45,023 nucleotides of DNA from Desertibaculum subflavum (GTDB taxonomy: Bacteria > Pseudomonadota > Alphaproteobacteria > Ferrovibrionales > Ferrovibrionaceae): positions 1 through 45,023 of the forward strand of contig QOZS01000046.1 of NCBI GenBank assembly GCA_003576705.1. The letters are read 5' to 3'. Under the pieces are notes generated by a model, which saw nothing but the letters and a program-made list of their open reading frames with translations, searched no databases and was not told where the DNA came from. This document shows positions 14,444 through 21,839 of the stretch, one piece after another (positions within the stretch are counted from its first letter, which is position 1; every line of letters begins with the position of its first letter). The position numbers were made by a program, and so were the translations under genes.

Positions 14444-15550
14444 ATGCGCGTCGGCGTGCCGAAGGAGATCAAGACCCACGAATACCGGGTCGGGCTGGTG
14501 CCCGGCAGCGTGCGCGAGCTTGCCCATCACGGCCACGAGGTGATCGTCGAGACCGGCGCCGGCCGCGGCATCGGGGTCGACGACGGCGCCTACAGCCAAG
14601 CCGGCGCCCGCATCGTTGCGACCGCGGCCGAGGTGTTCGCGGCGGCTGAGATGATCGTCAAGGTGAAGGAGCCGCAGCCCGCCGAGATCGCCCTGCTCCG
14701 CCCGGGCCAGGTGCTGTTCACCTATCTGCATCTCGCCGCCGACCGGGCGCTGACCGACGGCCTGATGCAGCGCGGCATCGCCGGCATCGCCTATGAAACG
14801 GTGACCGATGCGCGCGGCGGCCTGCCGCTGCTCGCCCCGATGAGCGAGGTGGCGGGCCGCATGGCGGTGCAGGTCGGCGCGCATTACCTGGAGAAGGAAC
14901 AGGGCGGCATCGGCATCCTGCTCGGCGGCGTGCCGGGCGTGCCGGCGGCGAAGGTGGTGGTGCTGGGCGGCGGCGTGGCGGGGAGCAACGCGACGCGCAT
15001 CGCCGTCGGCATGGAGGCGCAGGTGACGGTGATCGACCGCTCGCTGGCGCGCCTCAAGGAGCTCGACGACCTGTTCGGGCCCCGGCTGCAGACGGTGTTC
15101 TCCACCATGGAGAATATCGAAGGCGAGGTCGCCACCGCCGACCTGGTGGTCAGCACGGTGCTGATCCCGGGCGCCGCGGCGCCGAAGCTGATCCGGCGCG
15201 AGCTGGTGCGGCGGATGCGGCCCGGCTCCGTCATCGTCGATGTCGCGATCGACCAGGGCGGCTCGGCCGAGACCAGCCGGCCGACCAGCCACGCCGCGCC
15301 GGTCTATGTCGAGGAGGGCGTGATCCACTACTGCGTCACCAACATGCCGGGCGCGGTGGCGCGCACCTCCGCCATCGCGCTCAACAACGCGACGCTCCCC
15401 TTCGTGCTGGCGCTGGCCGACAAGGGCTGGCGCCAGGCGCTGAGCGACGACCCGCACCTGCGTGGCGGCCTCAACCTGCTGGACGGCCAGATCACCTATC
15501 CGGCCGTCGCCGCCGCCTTCGGCCTGCCGCACCAGAAACCGGCGTTCTAG
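14444..15550 (+). CDS. ald: Alanine dehydrogenase
   Basis: 368 aa, the usual length. It starts MRVGVPKEIKTHEYRVGL and holds the catalytic residues Lys75 (KVKEPQ) and His96 (TYLHLA) at the same numbers as the M. tuberculosis enzyme. The NAD-binding turn is GGGVAGSN (175-182), with Asp198 (VIDRS) contacting the ribose. It interconverts L-alanine and pyruvate plus ammonium using NAD(H) in the cytoplasm. AGGAGG at 14431-14436 precedes the ATG. It lies 33 bases behind dctM, so import of a 3-carbon acid or an amino acid may be coupled to this step. Its TAG overlaps the stop of the convergent VOC gene (CTAG, 15547-15550). Confidence 0.95.
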   Translation: MRVGVPKEIKTHEYRVGLVPGSVRELAHHGHEVIVETGAGRGIGVDDGAYSQAGARIVATAAEVFAAAEMIVKVKEPQPAEIALLRPGQVLFTYLHLAADRALTDGLMQRGIAGIAYETVTDARGGLPLLAPMSEVAGRMAVQVGAHYLEKEQGGIGILLGGVPGVPAAKVVVLGGGVAGSNATRIAVGMEAQVTVIDRSLARLKELDDLFGPRLQTVFSTMENIEGEVATADLVVSTVLIPGAAAPKLIRRELVRRMRPGSVIVDVAIDQGGSAETSRPTSHAAPVYVEEGVIHYCVTNMPGAVARTSAIALNNATLPFVLALADKGWRQALSDDPHLRGGLNLLDGQITYPAVAAAFGLPHQKPAF

Positions 15551-15963
15551 GCCGGGGTCGATACTTCGTCATAGCCGCGATTGCGGAACTCGACGAGGCA
15601 GATGCCGTGGCCGAAGGGATCGGCCATGTGGGCGATGTAGCCCCAATTGTGCGTTTCCATTTCGCCCTCAAGGGTGGCGCCAGCAGCCTGAGCGTGGACC
15701 ACGGCCGCTTTGATGTCGGTGACGACGAAATCAAGATGCACCGGCGTCCAGTGCCGGGCGTAGGTGCGGGTCTGCTGGCCGAGTTTGAGCGCGCGGCTAC
15801 CGGCCGCCTTCACCAGCAGGTAGATCGGCGCGCCGCCGCCCATCAGCTCCACGCCGCCATCGCCGAACCGCCGCGTCGGCTTCAGGCCGAAGGCCTTCAC
15901 ATAGAAGGCCTCGGCCTTGGCGAGATCGTCGACATCGATATTGACCAACAGGCTCGCGCCCAT
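15547..15963 (-). CDS. VOC (glyoxalase/bleomycin-resistance fold) family protein
   Basis: 138 aa with the paired beta-alpha-beta-beta-beta modules of the VOC fold: LLVNIDVDDLAKAEAFYVKA (5-24), VHLDFVVTDIKAAVVHAQ and ADPFGHGICLVEFRNRGYDE at the end, where His and Glu are candidate metal ligands. Members include lyases, dioxygenases and epimerases, so the reaction is unknown. GGGGAGG lies just before the ATG at 15963. It begins 11 bases after the allantoicase stop and is surely co-transcribed with it, so a role near ureidoglycolate or glyoxylate chemistry is a reasonable guess, not shown. Confidence 0.85.
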   Translation of the reverse strand: MGASLLVNIDVDDLAKAEAFYVKAFGLKPTRRFGDGGVELMGGGAPIYLLVKAAGSRALKLGQQTRTYARHWTPVHLDFVVTDIKAAVVHAQAAGATLEGEMETHNWGYIAHMADPFGHGICLVEFRNRGYDEVSTPA

Positions 15964-15974
15964 GCTACCTCCCC

Positions 15975-16967
15975 TCACGCCGGACGGCCGATGATGCGCA
16001 AGCGGCTGATGCCGCCATCCGGGATCATGTCGACACGGACATGGCTGATCGGGCCGAATTCGGCAAGTGCGCCGCCCTCGAAGACCTGGACGGAATCGGC
16101 CCGCATCGGCGTCGCCGGCAGCAGCGCCGGCCAGTGAATCGCCGAGGCGATGACGGCGGCGTCCGGCAGGCCGCGCGGCAATGATGCGGCATGCACGGCG
16201 CATTGCGCCGGGTAGTTGCCCTTGTGGAAAGCGGTGTCGATCTCGATGCGCTCGACCCGCGCCGGCACGGCGAAGGCGACGATCGCCCAGTCGAAGCCCG
16301 GCTCGCGCCGCCGCCGCGTCTCCCAGGCATCGCTCATGTTCTGGCCCTTCCAGGGCATCAGCATGTTGATCGGCGGGCCGTAGCCGCTGCCATTGGTGCC
16401 GACCACGCGCGCGCCGTTCAGCACCGAGGCGAGATCGACCGGCCCGGAAGCCGCCGCCAGCTCGACCTGGCCATAGACGCGGAGCCGGGCGATGCCGCCA
16501 TCGGGAAACATGTTGAGGCGGAGATGCGTCCAGACGCCGGCATCGGCAATGGCGTGGAAGTGGTGCGCGTTGCCGGTCAGCGCCACCGCCGGCAGGATCT
16601 CGCGCCAATCCGCGCTCGCATCCGGTTCGCCCGCAACGCGGCAGGCTTGCAGGGACGCCGCCGCGGGATAGTTGCCGGTGAAGAAGCTGGTATCGATGTC
16701 GACGCCGAGGATGCGGCCGGCTCGGGCCAGGCGGATGACGCACCAGTCGTAGCCGGGATCGCGGCGGCGGCGGCTCTCCCAGCCGTCCATCCACTTGCCG
16801 TGCTCGTCGAACTTGCCGGCGATATAGGCGGCCGGCGCCGGGTCGAGCAGGCGGTCCTTGTCGGCGAAGAAATCGTCGGTCGCCGACAACACGGCGGCGC
16901 CGAGCCGCGGATCGGCCAGATTGACATGGCCGATGAACGGGCTGGCCGGATCGCTCGTGGTTGCCAT
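15975..16967 (-). CDS. alc: Allantoicase
   Basis: 330 aa made of two repeated allantoicase domains. Matching segments are ESRRRRDPGYDWCVIRLARA and VDIDTSFFTGNYP in the first half, ETRRRREPGFDWAIVAFAVP and IEIDTAFHKGNYP in the second. Each ends with a MFPDGGIARLRVYG or MIPDGGISRLRIIG strand. It hydrolyses allantoate to ureidoglycolate and urea in purine (ureide) breakdown. The ATG at 16967 has GGGGGAG five bases upstream and is preferred over an earlier in-frame codon at 17003. Length fits the family. No other allantoin-pathway gene is adjacent except possibly the VOC gene behind it. Confidence 0.93.
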   Translation of the reverse strand: MATTSDPASPFIGHVNLADPRLGAAVLSATDDFFADKDRLLDPAPAAYIAGKFDEHGKWMDGWESRRRRDPGYDWCVIRLARAGRILGVDIDTSFFTGNYPAAASLQACRVAGEPDASADWREILPAVALTGNAHHFHAIADAGVWTHLRLNMFPDGGIARLRVYGQVELAAASGPVDLASVLNGARVVGTNGSGYGPPINMLMPWKGQNMSDAWETRRRREPGFDWAIVAFAVPARVERIEIDTAFHKGNYPAQCAVHAASLPRGLPDAAVIASAIHWPALLPATPMRADSVQVFEGGALAEFGPISHVRVDMIPDGGISRLRIIGRPA

Positions 16968-17073
16968 CGCACTCCCCCTTGAAGATTCGTCGTCACGCTG
17001 CAAGGCCCGTGCCCTGCCCGCCCCGCCTAGCTGATAGGCGAATGGGGCTTACCCGGACTCGGGCTCGGGCCGT

Positions 17074-18528
17074 ATGTTCCCGGCCATGCCGAGACCGCCG
17101 CGCCGCATCGCCGTGCCCCTGATTGTGGCCTGCGGCCTGATGATGGAGAACCTGGATTCGGCGGTGCTGTCGACCGCGCTCCCGGCGGTGGCGAAGTCAC
17201 TCGGCGAGAACCCGCTGCATCTGAGCCTCGCCATCACCGCCTATCTGTTCAGCCTCGCCGTGTTCATCCCGGTCTCCGGCTGGCTGGCCGACCGGTTCGG
17301 CGCCCGCAACGTGTTCCGCACTGCGATCGTGATCTTCATCCTGGGCTCGGTCGCGGCCGGGTTCAGCAACAGCTTGACCGAGCTGGTCCTGGCCCGGCTG
17401 TTCCAGGGCCTCGGCGGCTCGATGATGGTGCCGGTCGGCCGGCTCGTGGTGCTGCGCACCGTGAGCAAGGCCGAGATGGTCAGCGCCATGGCCTGGCTGA
17501 CCACGCCGGCCCTGCTCGGTCCGGTCTTCGGCCCGCCGCTGGGCGGCTTCATCACCACCTACCTCTCCTGGCGCTGGATCTTCTGGCTGAACGTGCCGAT
17601 CGCCCTGGTCGGCATCGTCATGGTCAGCCTGTTCATCGAGAACACCAAGGAACAGAACGTGCCGCCGCTCGACTGGCGCGGCTTCGCGCTGACCAGCACG
17701 GGTCTCGCTTGCGCCATGTTCGGCTTCGAGACGCTCGGCCGTGGGATCGTGCCGCTGCCGCTCTCCATCTCGCTGCTGGCGACGGGGGCGGCGATCCTCG
17801 CCTTCTACGTGCTGTACACGCGGCGCACCGAGCATCCGATCCTGGCGCTGTCGCTGCTGCAGATTCCGACCTTCCGCGCCTCGGTGCTCGGCGCCTCGTC
17901 TTTCCGTATCGCCATCGGGGCGCTCCCCTTCCTGCTGCCGCTGATGCTGCAGATCGGCTTCGGCCTGTCGCCGTTCGAGAGCGGCATGCTGACCTTTGCC
18001 GGCGCCGCCGGCGCGCTGACCATGAAGATGACCGCCGGGCCGATCCTGCGCGGCTTCGGCTTCAAGCGGGTGCTGACGGTCAATTCCTTCATCGTCGGTC
18101 TGTCGCTCGCCGCCATCGGCCTGTTCACCCCGACCACGCCGGGCTGGATCATCCTGGGCGTGCTGCTGATCGGCGGATTCTTCCGCTCGCTGCAATTCAC
18201 CAGCGCTAATACGCTGGGCTATGCGGATATACCATCGGTGCGGATGAGCCAGGCGACCAGTTTCGCCAGCATGGCGCAGCAGCTGTCGCTCACCATCGGC
18301 GTGGCGGTCGGCGCGCTGCTGCTGCATTTCACCCAGCTGCTGCGCGGCGGCGGGGCGCTCGATGCCGGCGACTTCGTGCTGCCCTTCCTGTTCGTCGGCC
18401 TGATCGCCGCCGTCTCCGGCATGACCTTCCTGCGCCTGCCCGCCGATGCCGGCGCCGAGGTCAGCGGCAAGCGGCTCGGCCGCCGGCCGGAGCCGCCGGC
18501 CAAGCTCTCCACGGCGCCCGGCGAATAG
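17074..18528 (+). CDS. DHA2-family (EmrB/QacA type) MFS exporter
   Basis: 484 aa with about 14 membrane segments, the DHA2 layout. The first helix has LMMENLDSAVLSTALPAVAK, the usual 'D...T.LP' of EmrB-type proton-drug antiporters. Motif A is GWLADRFGARNVF (residues 68-80) and motif C-like is GPVFGPPLGGFITTYLSWRW. The C-terminal tail is Pro/Arg-rich and cytoplasmic. It likely expels hydrophobic compounds. Two ATGs are possible (17074 and 17086); neither has a strong ribosome site and I keep the first. No regulator is adjacent. It is tail-to-tail with the next operon, two bases apart. Confidence 0.88.
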   Translation: MFPAMPRPPRRIAVPLIVACGLMMENLDSAVLSTALPAVAKSLGENPLHLSLAITAYLFSLAVFIPVSGWLADRFGARNVFRTAIVIFILGSVAAGFSNSLTELVLARLFQGLGGSMMVPVGRLVVLRTVSKAEMVSAMAWLTTPALLGPVFGPPLGGFITTYLSWRWIFWLNVPIALVGIVMVSLFIENTKEQNVPPLDWRGFALTSTGLACAMFGFETLGRGIVPLPLSISLLATGAAILAFYVLYTRRTEHPILALSLLQIPTFRASVLGASSFRIAIGALPFLLPLMLQIGFGLSPFESGMLTFAGAAGALTMKMTAGPILRGFGFKRVLTVNSFIVGLSLAAIGLFTPTTPGWIILGVLLIGGFFRSLQFTSANTLGYADIPSVRMSQATSFASMAQQLSLTIGVAVGALLLHFTQLLRGGGALDAGDFVLPFLFVGLIAAVSGMTFLRLPADAGAEVSGKRLGRRPEPPAKLSTAPGE

Positions 18529-18530
18529 CC

Positions 18531-19634
18531 TCAGGCCGCCTTGTTGCGGTTCAGGAAGGTCAGCAGCCGGGGGAAGATGTCCTGGGCGACATTCTTGCCC
18601 ATGAACACGTCCTGGTGGCCGTAGCGCGGGAAGATGGCGAGCTCGTGCCGGCCGGGCACCACCGCCTCCAGCGCCTTGTGGCAGTGGATGTTGCTGTCGG
18701 AGAAGACGCGGTTGATTTCGCCGGTCATGAACATGACCGGCGTCGGCACCGCCGCGGCGCCGGCGATGTAGTTGTCGGGTAGGGCCGCATAGCGCGGATC
18801 GGCCGGCTTCATCTTCACCGTGCGGTGGTTCATCCCCAGCATCTTGAGGACGTGCTTGTGATAGTTGAGGCCGACCGCGCCGTAGAGATCGCCGCCGCGC
18901 CGATGCGTCACCGGATCCATGTTCTCGTGCAGATAGAGCGCCGGCCAGCCGGTGCCCCACATCAAGGACAGCATGTGGCAGGCCGGCACGTCGCATTCCC
19001 GATGGAACAGCGAGACGGCCTTCGACAGCACCTTGCCGATGGTCAGGCGCGGATCCTCGCTCCAGCGCGGGCTGACATAGGGCTGCTGCAGCACGCGTTC
19101 GATGAAGAACGGGAAGATGGTGCCCTTGATGCGCGACCATGTCGGCACATGCGGCGTCAGCGCGACGGAATTGGCGATGCAGGACCTGATGCCGGTGACG
19201 GTGCCGCCGAACAGCGACATGACGAAGCTCATCGAGCCGAGGCAGTGGCAGATCACGTGGATCGCCACGTCGCCGCCCGCCACCTCGCGGATCTTGGCGA
19301 TCGCCGCCGGGTGATCGAACACGGCACAATCGTCCATGCTCCAGTCGCTCGGGGTCAGGTTGTAGGCGTGCCGGTTGCTCATGCGGAAGTCGAGCGTCCA
19401 GACATCGCTGAAGCCGTTTTCGAGCAGATAGCTGACCAGATTCTGGTGCTCCGGCTGGATGAACATGTCGGACGAGGTGGTGAGGCCGTGGATGATCATC
19501 ACCACGTCCTTCGACGGCTTGCGGCAGAAGCGCAGCAGCGACAGGCCGAGCCCGTCCTGGGTCGAGAACCAGTGCGTGGCGATCTCGGCGTCACGGACGC
19601 CTTCGAGGGTGTAGAGCGGCACCTCGCGGTCCAT
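18531..19634 (-). CDS. Alpha/beta hydrolase with Cys at the nucleophile elbow
   Basis: 367 aa alpha/beta-hydrolase fold: oxyanion strand VVMIIHGLTTSSDM (44-57), then the elbow HVICHCLGSMSF, where the usual G-x-Ser-x-G reads Cys129-His-Cys131-Leu-Gly133, so Cys131 replaces the Ser. His340 (PRYGHQDVFMG) is the likely base, and the Glu/Asp around MFMTGEINRVFSD the acid. No signal peptide is seen. It follows the GMC gene by 16 bases in a four-gene operon. In some actinobacteria a GMC oxidoreductase and a hydrolase of this kind occur in one polypeptide (recalled knowledge, not checked), so the pair may process the same lipid or sterol-like substrate. True hydrolase activity is uncertain given the Cys. 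Confidence 0.83.
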   Translation of the reverse strand: MDREVPLYTLEGVRDAEIATHWFSTQDGLGLSLLRFCRKPSKDVVMIIHGLTTSSDMFIQPEHQNLVSYLLENGFSDVWTLDFRMSNRHAYNLTPSDWSMDDCAVFDHPAAIAKIREVAGGDVAIHVICHCLGSMSFVMSLFGGTVTGIRSCIANSVALTPHVPTWSRIKGTIFPFFIERVLQQPYVSPRWSEDPRLTIGKVLSKAVSLFHRECDVPACHMLSLMWGTGWPALYLHENMDPVTHRRGGDLYGAVGLNYHKHVLKMLGMNHRTVKMKPADPRYAALPDNYIAGAAAVPTPVMFMTGEINRVFSDSNIHCHKALEAVVPGRHELAIFPRYGHQDVFMGKNVAQDIFPRLLTFLNRNKAA

Positions 19635-19650
19635 CGTCGCCCCTCCTTGT

Positions 19651-21225
19651 TCAGGCCAGCATCAGCTGCATGCAGCGCTCGGCCAGGGCCGCGATGGTGC
19701 GCGACGGGTTGAGGCCGAGCGCCCGCGGCACGACCGCGCCGTCCATCACAAAGAGGCCGGGATAGCCGAACACCTCGCCGCGATGGTCGACCACGCCGTC
19801 GTCGCGGCTGGTCCCCATATTGCAGCCGCCGAGCGGATGCGGCGTCACCAGGTAGCGGAACAGCGACCAGGTGGGCGGCACGGCGGCAATGCCGCCGGTG
19901 GCGCGGCTCAACTGCTCGTGGCGGTCGACCATCGCCTGCACCACGCCCTCGGAGCCTGCGACGTCGTAGTCGAGATCGAGCTCGAGCCCGCCGCCGAACA
20001 ACCCGCGCTTGAGCCGCATGACGCCGCCCGGCTGGTCCACGCCCTGGCCGAACCACGGCATGATGAAGCTGGCCGGGTCGCGGCCGCGCAGCAGGCCGGA
20101 GAGCATGACGCGCCAGCCGTCGAGCACGCGCCGGCCGGTGAAGTTACGGCCGAGCGCGGCCTGCAGGGCGTTGCCGAGCACGTCCGGAAACCCGCCATCC
20201 TCCACGAAGTAGCGATGCCCGCGGTCGCTGCCGTCGAGATAGTCGATCGCCGTCGTGATGGTCGGCCCGCGCGTCGGCGAAACGTCGCGGCCGGGATAGA
20301 GCGCCGGGGTCAGGAAGTCGCCGTTGGCGCACCAGCCATGGCCGAGCCGGGGCGACAGAAGCGGCAAGGTGCGGTGCTCGTCGCGGCAGCGCAGCAGCAG
20401 CTCGGTCGAGCCGAGCGAACCGGCGGCGACGATCACCTTCTCGGCCGTCTCCGTCATGGTGACGCCGGTATCGAGCCGCAGGATGGTGACCCGGTAGCCG
20501 CCGCCGATCACGGGCTCGATGGCCCGGACCAGCGAAAGCGGGCGGATCTCCGCGCCCTTGTCCTCGGCCATGGCGAGATAGTTGAGGTCGAGGGAATTGC
20601 GGGCGGCAACCGGGCAGCCGAGATCGCAGCAGCCGCAGTGAATGCAGGTGCCCTGGCGGCGGCCGAAGCGGTTCGTGTCGAACTTCGCGTGCTGCTCGCC
20701 ATGCGGGTCGTCGAGGCCGTAATGCCAGGCGGAATCGAATCGCACCGCCAGCGGCAGCGCGCGCAGGCGGGCGCCGTCGCCGATCGTCGCCGCCGCCTCG
20801 CGCACCAGCTTCGCCCGCGGCGGCAGCTGGTTCGCCGGCACCTCTTCCACCGCCAGCATGTCGCCGGCGCGCCGGTAGTGCGGTGCCATCGCATCGAAGG
20901 TCACCTCGGCCGGCCAGCCCGCATCGAAGGCGAAGCGCTCAGCCGGCACGAAGATGTTGGCGTAGATCAGCGAGCCGCCGCCGACCCCGGCGCCCTGCGC
21001 TACCGCCATGCGCCGGAACAGACGGAGGTCGATCCAGCCATGCTGCTTCTCGGGCTCGTCGACATCGAACAGCCAGTCGTCGCCGGGGCCGCGGGGAAAG
21101 TCCTCGGTCCGCCAGCGCTTGCCACGTTCGAGCACCAGCACCTTCTCGCCCGCTTCGGCCAGCCGGCAGGCCGCCACGGCGCCGCCGAAGCCCGAGCCGA
21201 TGACGATGGCGGCGTAGCCGGCCAT
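19651..21225 (-). CDS. GMC oxidoreductase with ferredoxin-like Cys motif
   Basis: 524 aa. The N-terminus has the FAD-binding GSGFGG (10-15) and ERGKRW; QGAGVGGGSLIYAN (77-90) is the GMC signature 1 region; the C-terminus VTPHPLGGCNMG and DGAVVPRALGLNPSRTIAAL hold the active-site His region and second FAD contact. It resembles the cholesterol-oxidase-like branch. Cys194, Cys197, Cys200 and Cys204-Pro205 fit the CxxCxxCxxxCP spacing of [4Fe-4S] ferredoxins, inserted after the FAD domain. This suggests a dehydrogenase passing electrons to an Fe-S or quinone chain rather than oxygen. No signal peptide. The substrate is probably an alcohol on a lipid or sterol-like molecule. Third in the operon; four bases separate it from the gene before. 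Confidence 0.87.
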   Translation of the reverse strand: MAGYAAIVIGSGFGGAVAACRLAEAGEKVLVLERGKRWRTEDFPRGPGDDWLFDVDEPEKQHGWIDLRLFRRMAVAQGAGVGGGSLIYANIFVPAERFAFDAGWPAEVTFDAMAPHYRRAGDMLAVEEVPANQLPPRAKLVREAAATIGDGARLRALPLAVRFDSAWHYGLDDPHGEQHAKFDTNRFGRRQGTCIHCGCCDLGCPVAARNSLDLNYLAMAEDKGAEIRPLSLVRAIEPVIGGGYRVTILRLDTGVTMTETAEKVIVAAGSLGSTELLLRCRDEHRTLPLLSPRLGHGWCANGDFLTPALYPGRDVSPTRGPTITTAIDYLDGSDRGHRYFVEDGGFPDVLGNALQAALGRNFTGRRVLDGWRVMLSGLLRGRDPASFIMPWFGQGVDQPGGVMRLKRGLFGGGLELDLDYDVAGSEGVVQAMVDRHEQLSRATGGIAAVPPTWSLFRYLVTPHPLGGCNMGTSRDDGVVDHRGEVFGYPGLFVMDGAVVPRALGLNPSRTIAALAERCMQLMLA

Positions 21226-21229
21226 GAAA

Positions 21230-21823
21230 CTACCTGCGGCTCAGATGCGGGGCGTAGACTTCCCACAGCTCGCCGAAGAAGAACATGCCGAAGCGGCCGA
21301 GCGTCGTCAGGTCGCCACCATTGATCGGCTTCATGGTCGACACCAGCGCGAGCAGCTGCGGCACGCCGAGCGTCAGGATGCCGGCGCCGATCACCGGGCC
21401 TTTCGCGTCTGTGCCGTCGTGCAGCCGGGTGTAAAGCGTCGTCGTGTCCTTCCAGAGATCGACGCCGGCCTCGTTGCGGACCCGCTTCTCGCCGGCGAGA
21501 TAGCGCGGCCGGCCCTGGTCGCGGAAGCCGAGCTCGTAGACCATGCGGCGGCTGTCCTCGCCCGGCCCCGGCGAGAACAGCTGGAACAGCCCGCTCGGCG
21601 CCGCGAGCCCGATGCCGATCGGCTGGAAGTCGATGGTGCCGGCCAGGGCGCCCGGATGCGCCGGTTCGGCGATGAAGCGGTCGAGATCGTCGATGCTCAC
21701 CTTGGCATGCATGGCGAGCCGCGTGCCGGCATGCTTGCCCTGCGTGGCGCCCGCCTCCGGCGTCGCCGCGCCGAGCGCGAACCAGCCTTCCATGGTTTCG
21801 TCGAACGCGATGCCGCCGGGCAT
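21230..21823 (-). CDS. Unrecognised 197-aa protein of the GMC operon
   Basis: Starts MPGGIAFDETMEGWFALGAA at 21823 with GAGGAGG just upstream; an earlier in-frame start would overlap the phosphatase gene and has no ribosome site. The sequence is beta-strand-like with MEGWFALG, AKVSIDDLDRFIAEPAHPGA, GTIDFQPIG, FRDQGRPRYLAGEKRV and WKDTTTLYTRLHDG, ending in a helix-rich GGDLTTLGRFGMFFFGELWE. The spread of alternating strands looks like a lipid-binding beta barrel (lipocalin-like), which is inference. No signal peptide. It lies 16 bases after the PhoD-like gene and 4 before the GMC gene, so it is probably a partner of the GMC enzyme. I cannot name its family. Confidence 0.8.
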   Translation of the reverse strand: MPGGIAFDETMEGWFALGAATPEAGATQGKHAGTRLAMHAKVSIDDLDRFIAEPAHPGALAGTIDFQPIGIGLAAPSGLFQLFSPGPGEDSRRMVYELGFRDQGRPRYLAGEKRVRNEAGVDLWKDTTTLYTRLHDGTDAKGPVIGAGILTLGVPQLLALVSTMKPINGGDLTTLGRFGMFFFGELWEVYAPHLSRR

Positions 21824-21839
21824 GGATCGGCCTCCTCGG

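Noticed and set aside
13535..15532. 665-aa minus-strand frame
   Set aside because: His/Gln/Asp/Arg-rich antisense of dctM and ald; no domain seen.
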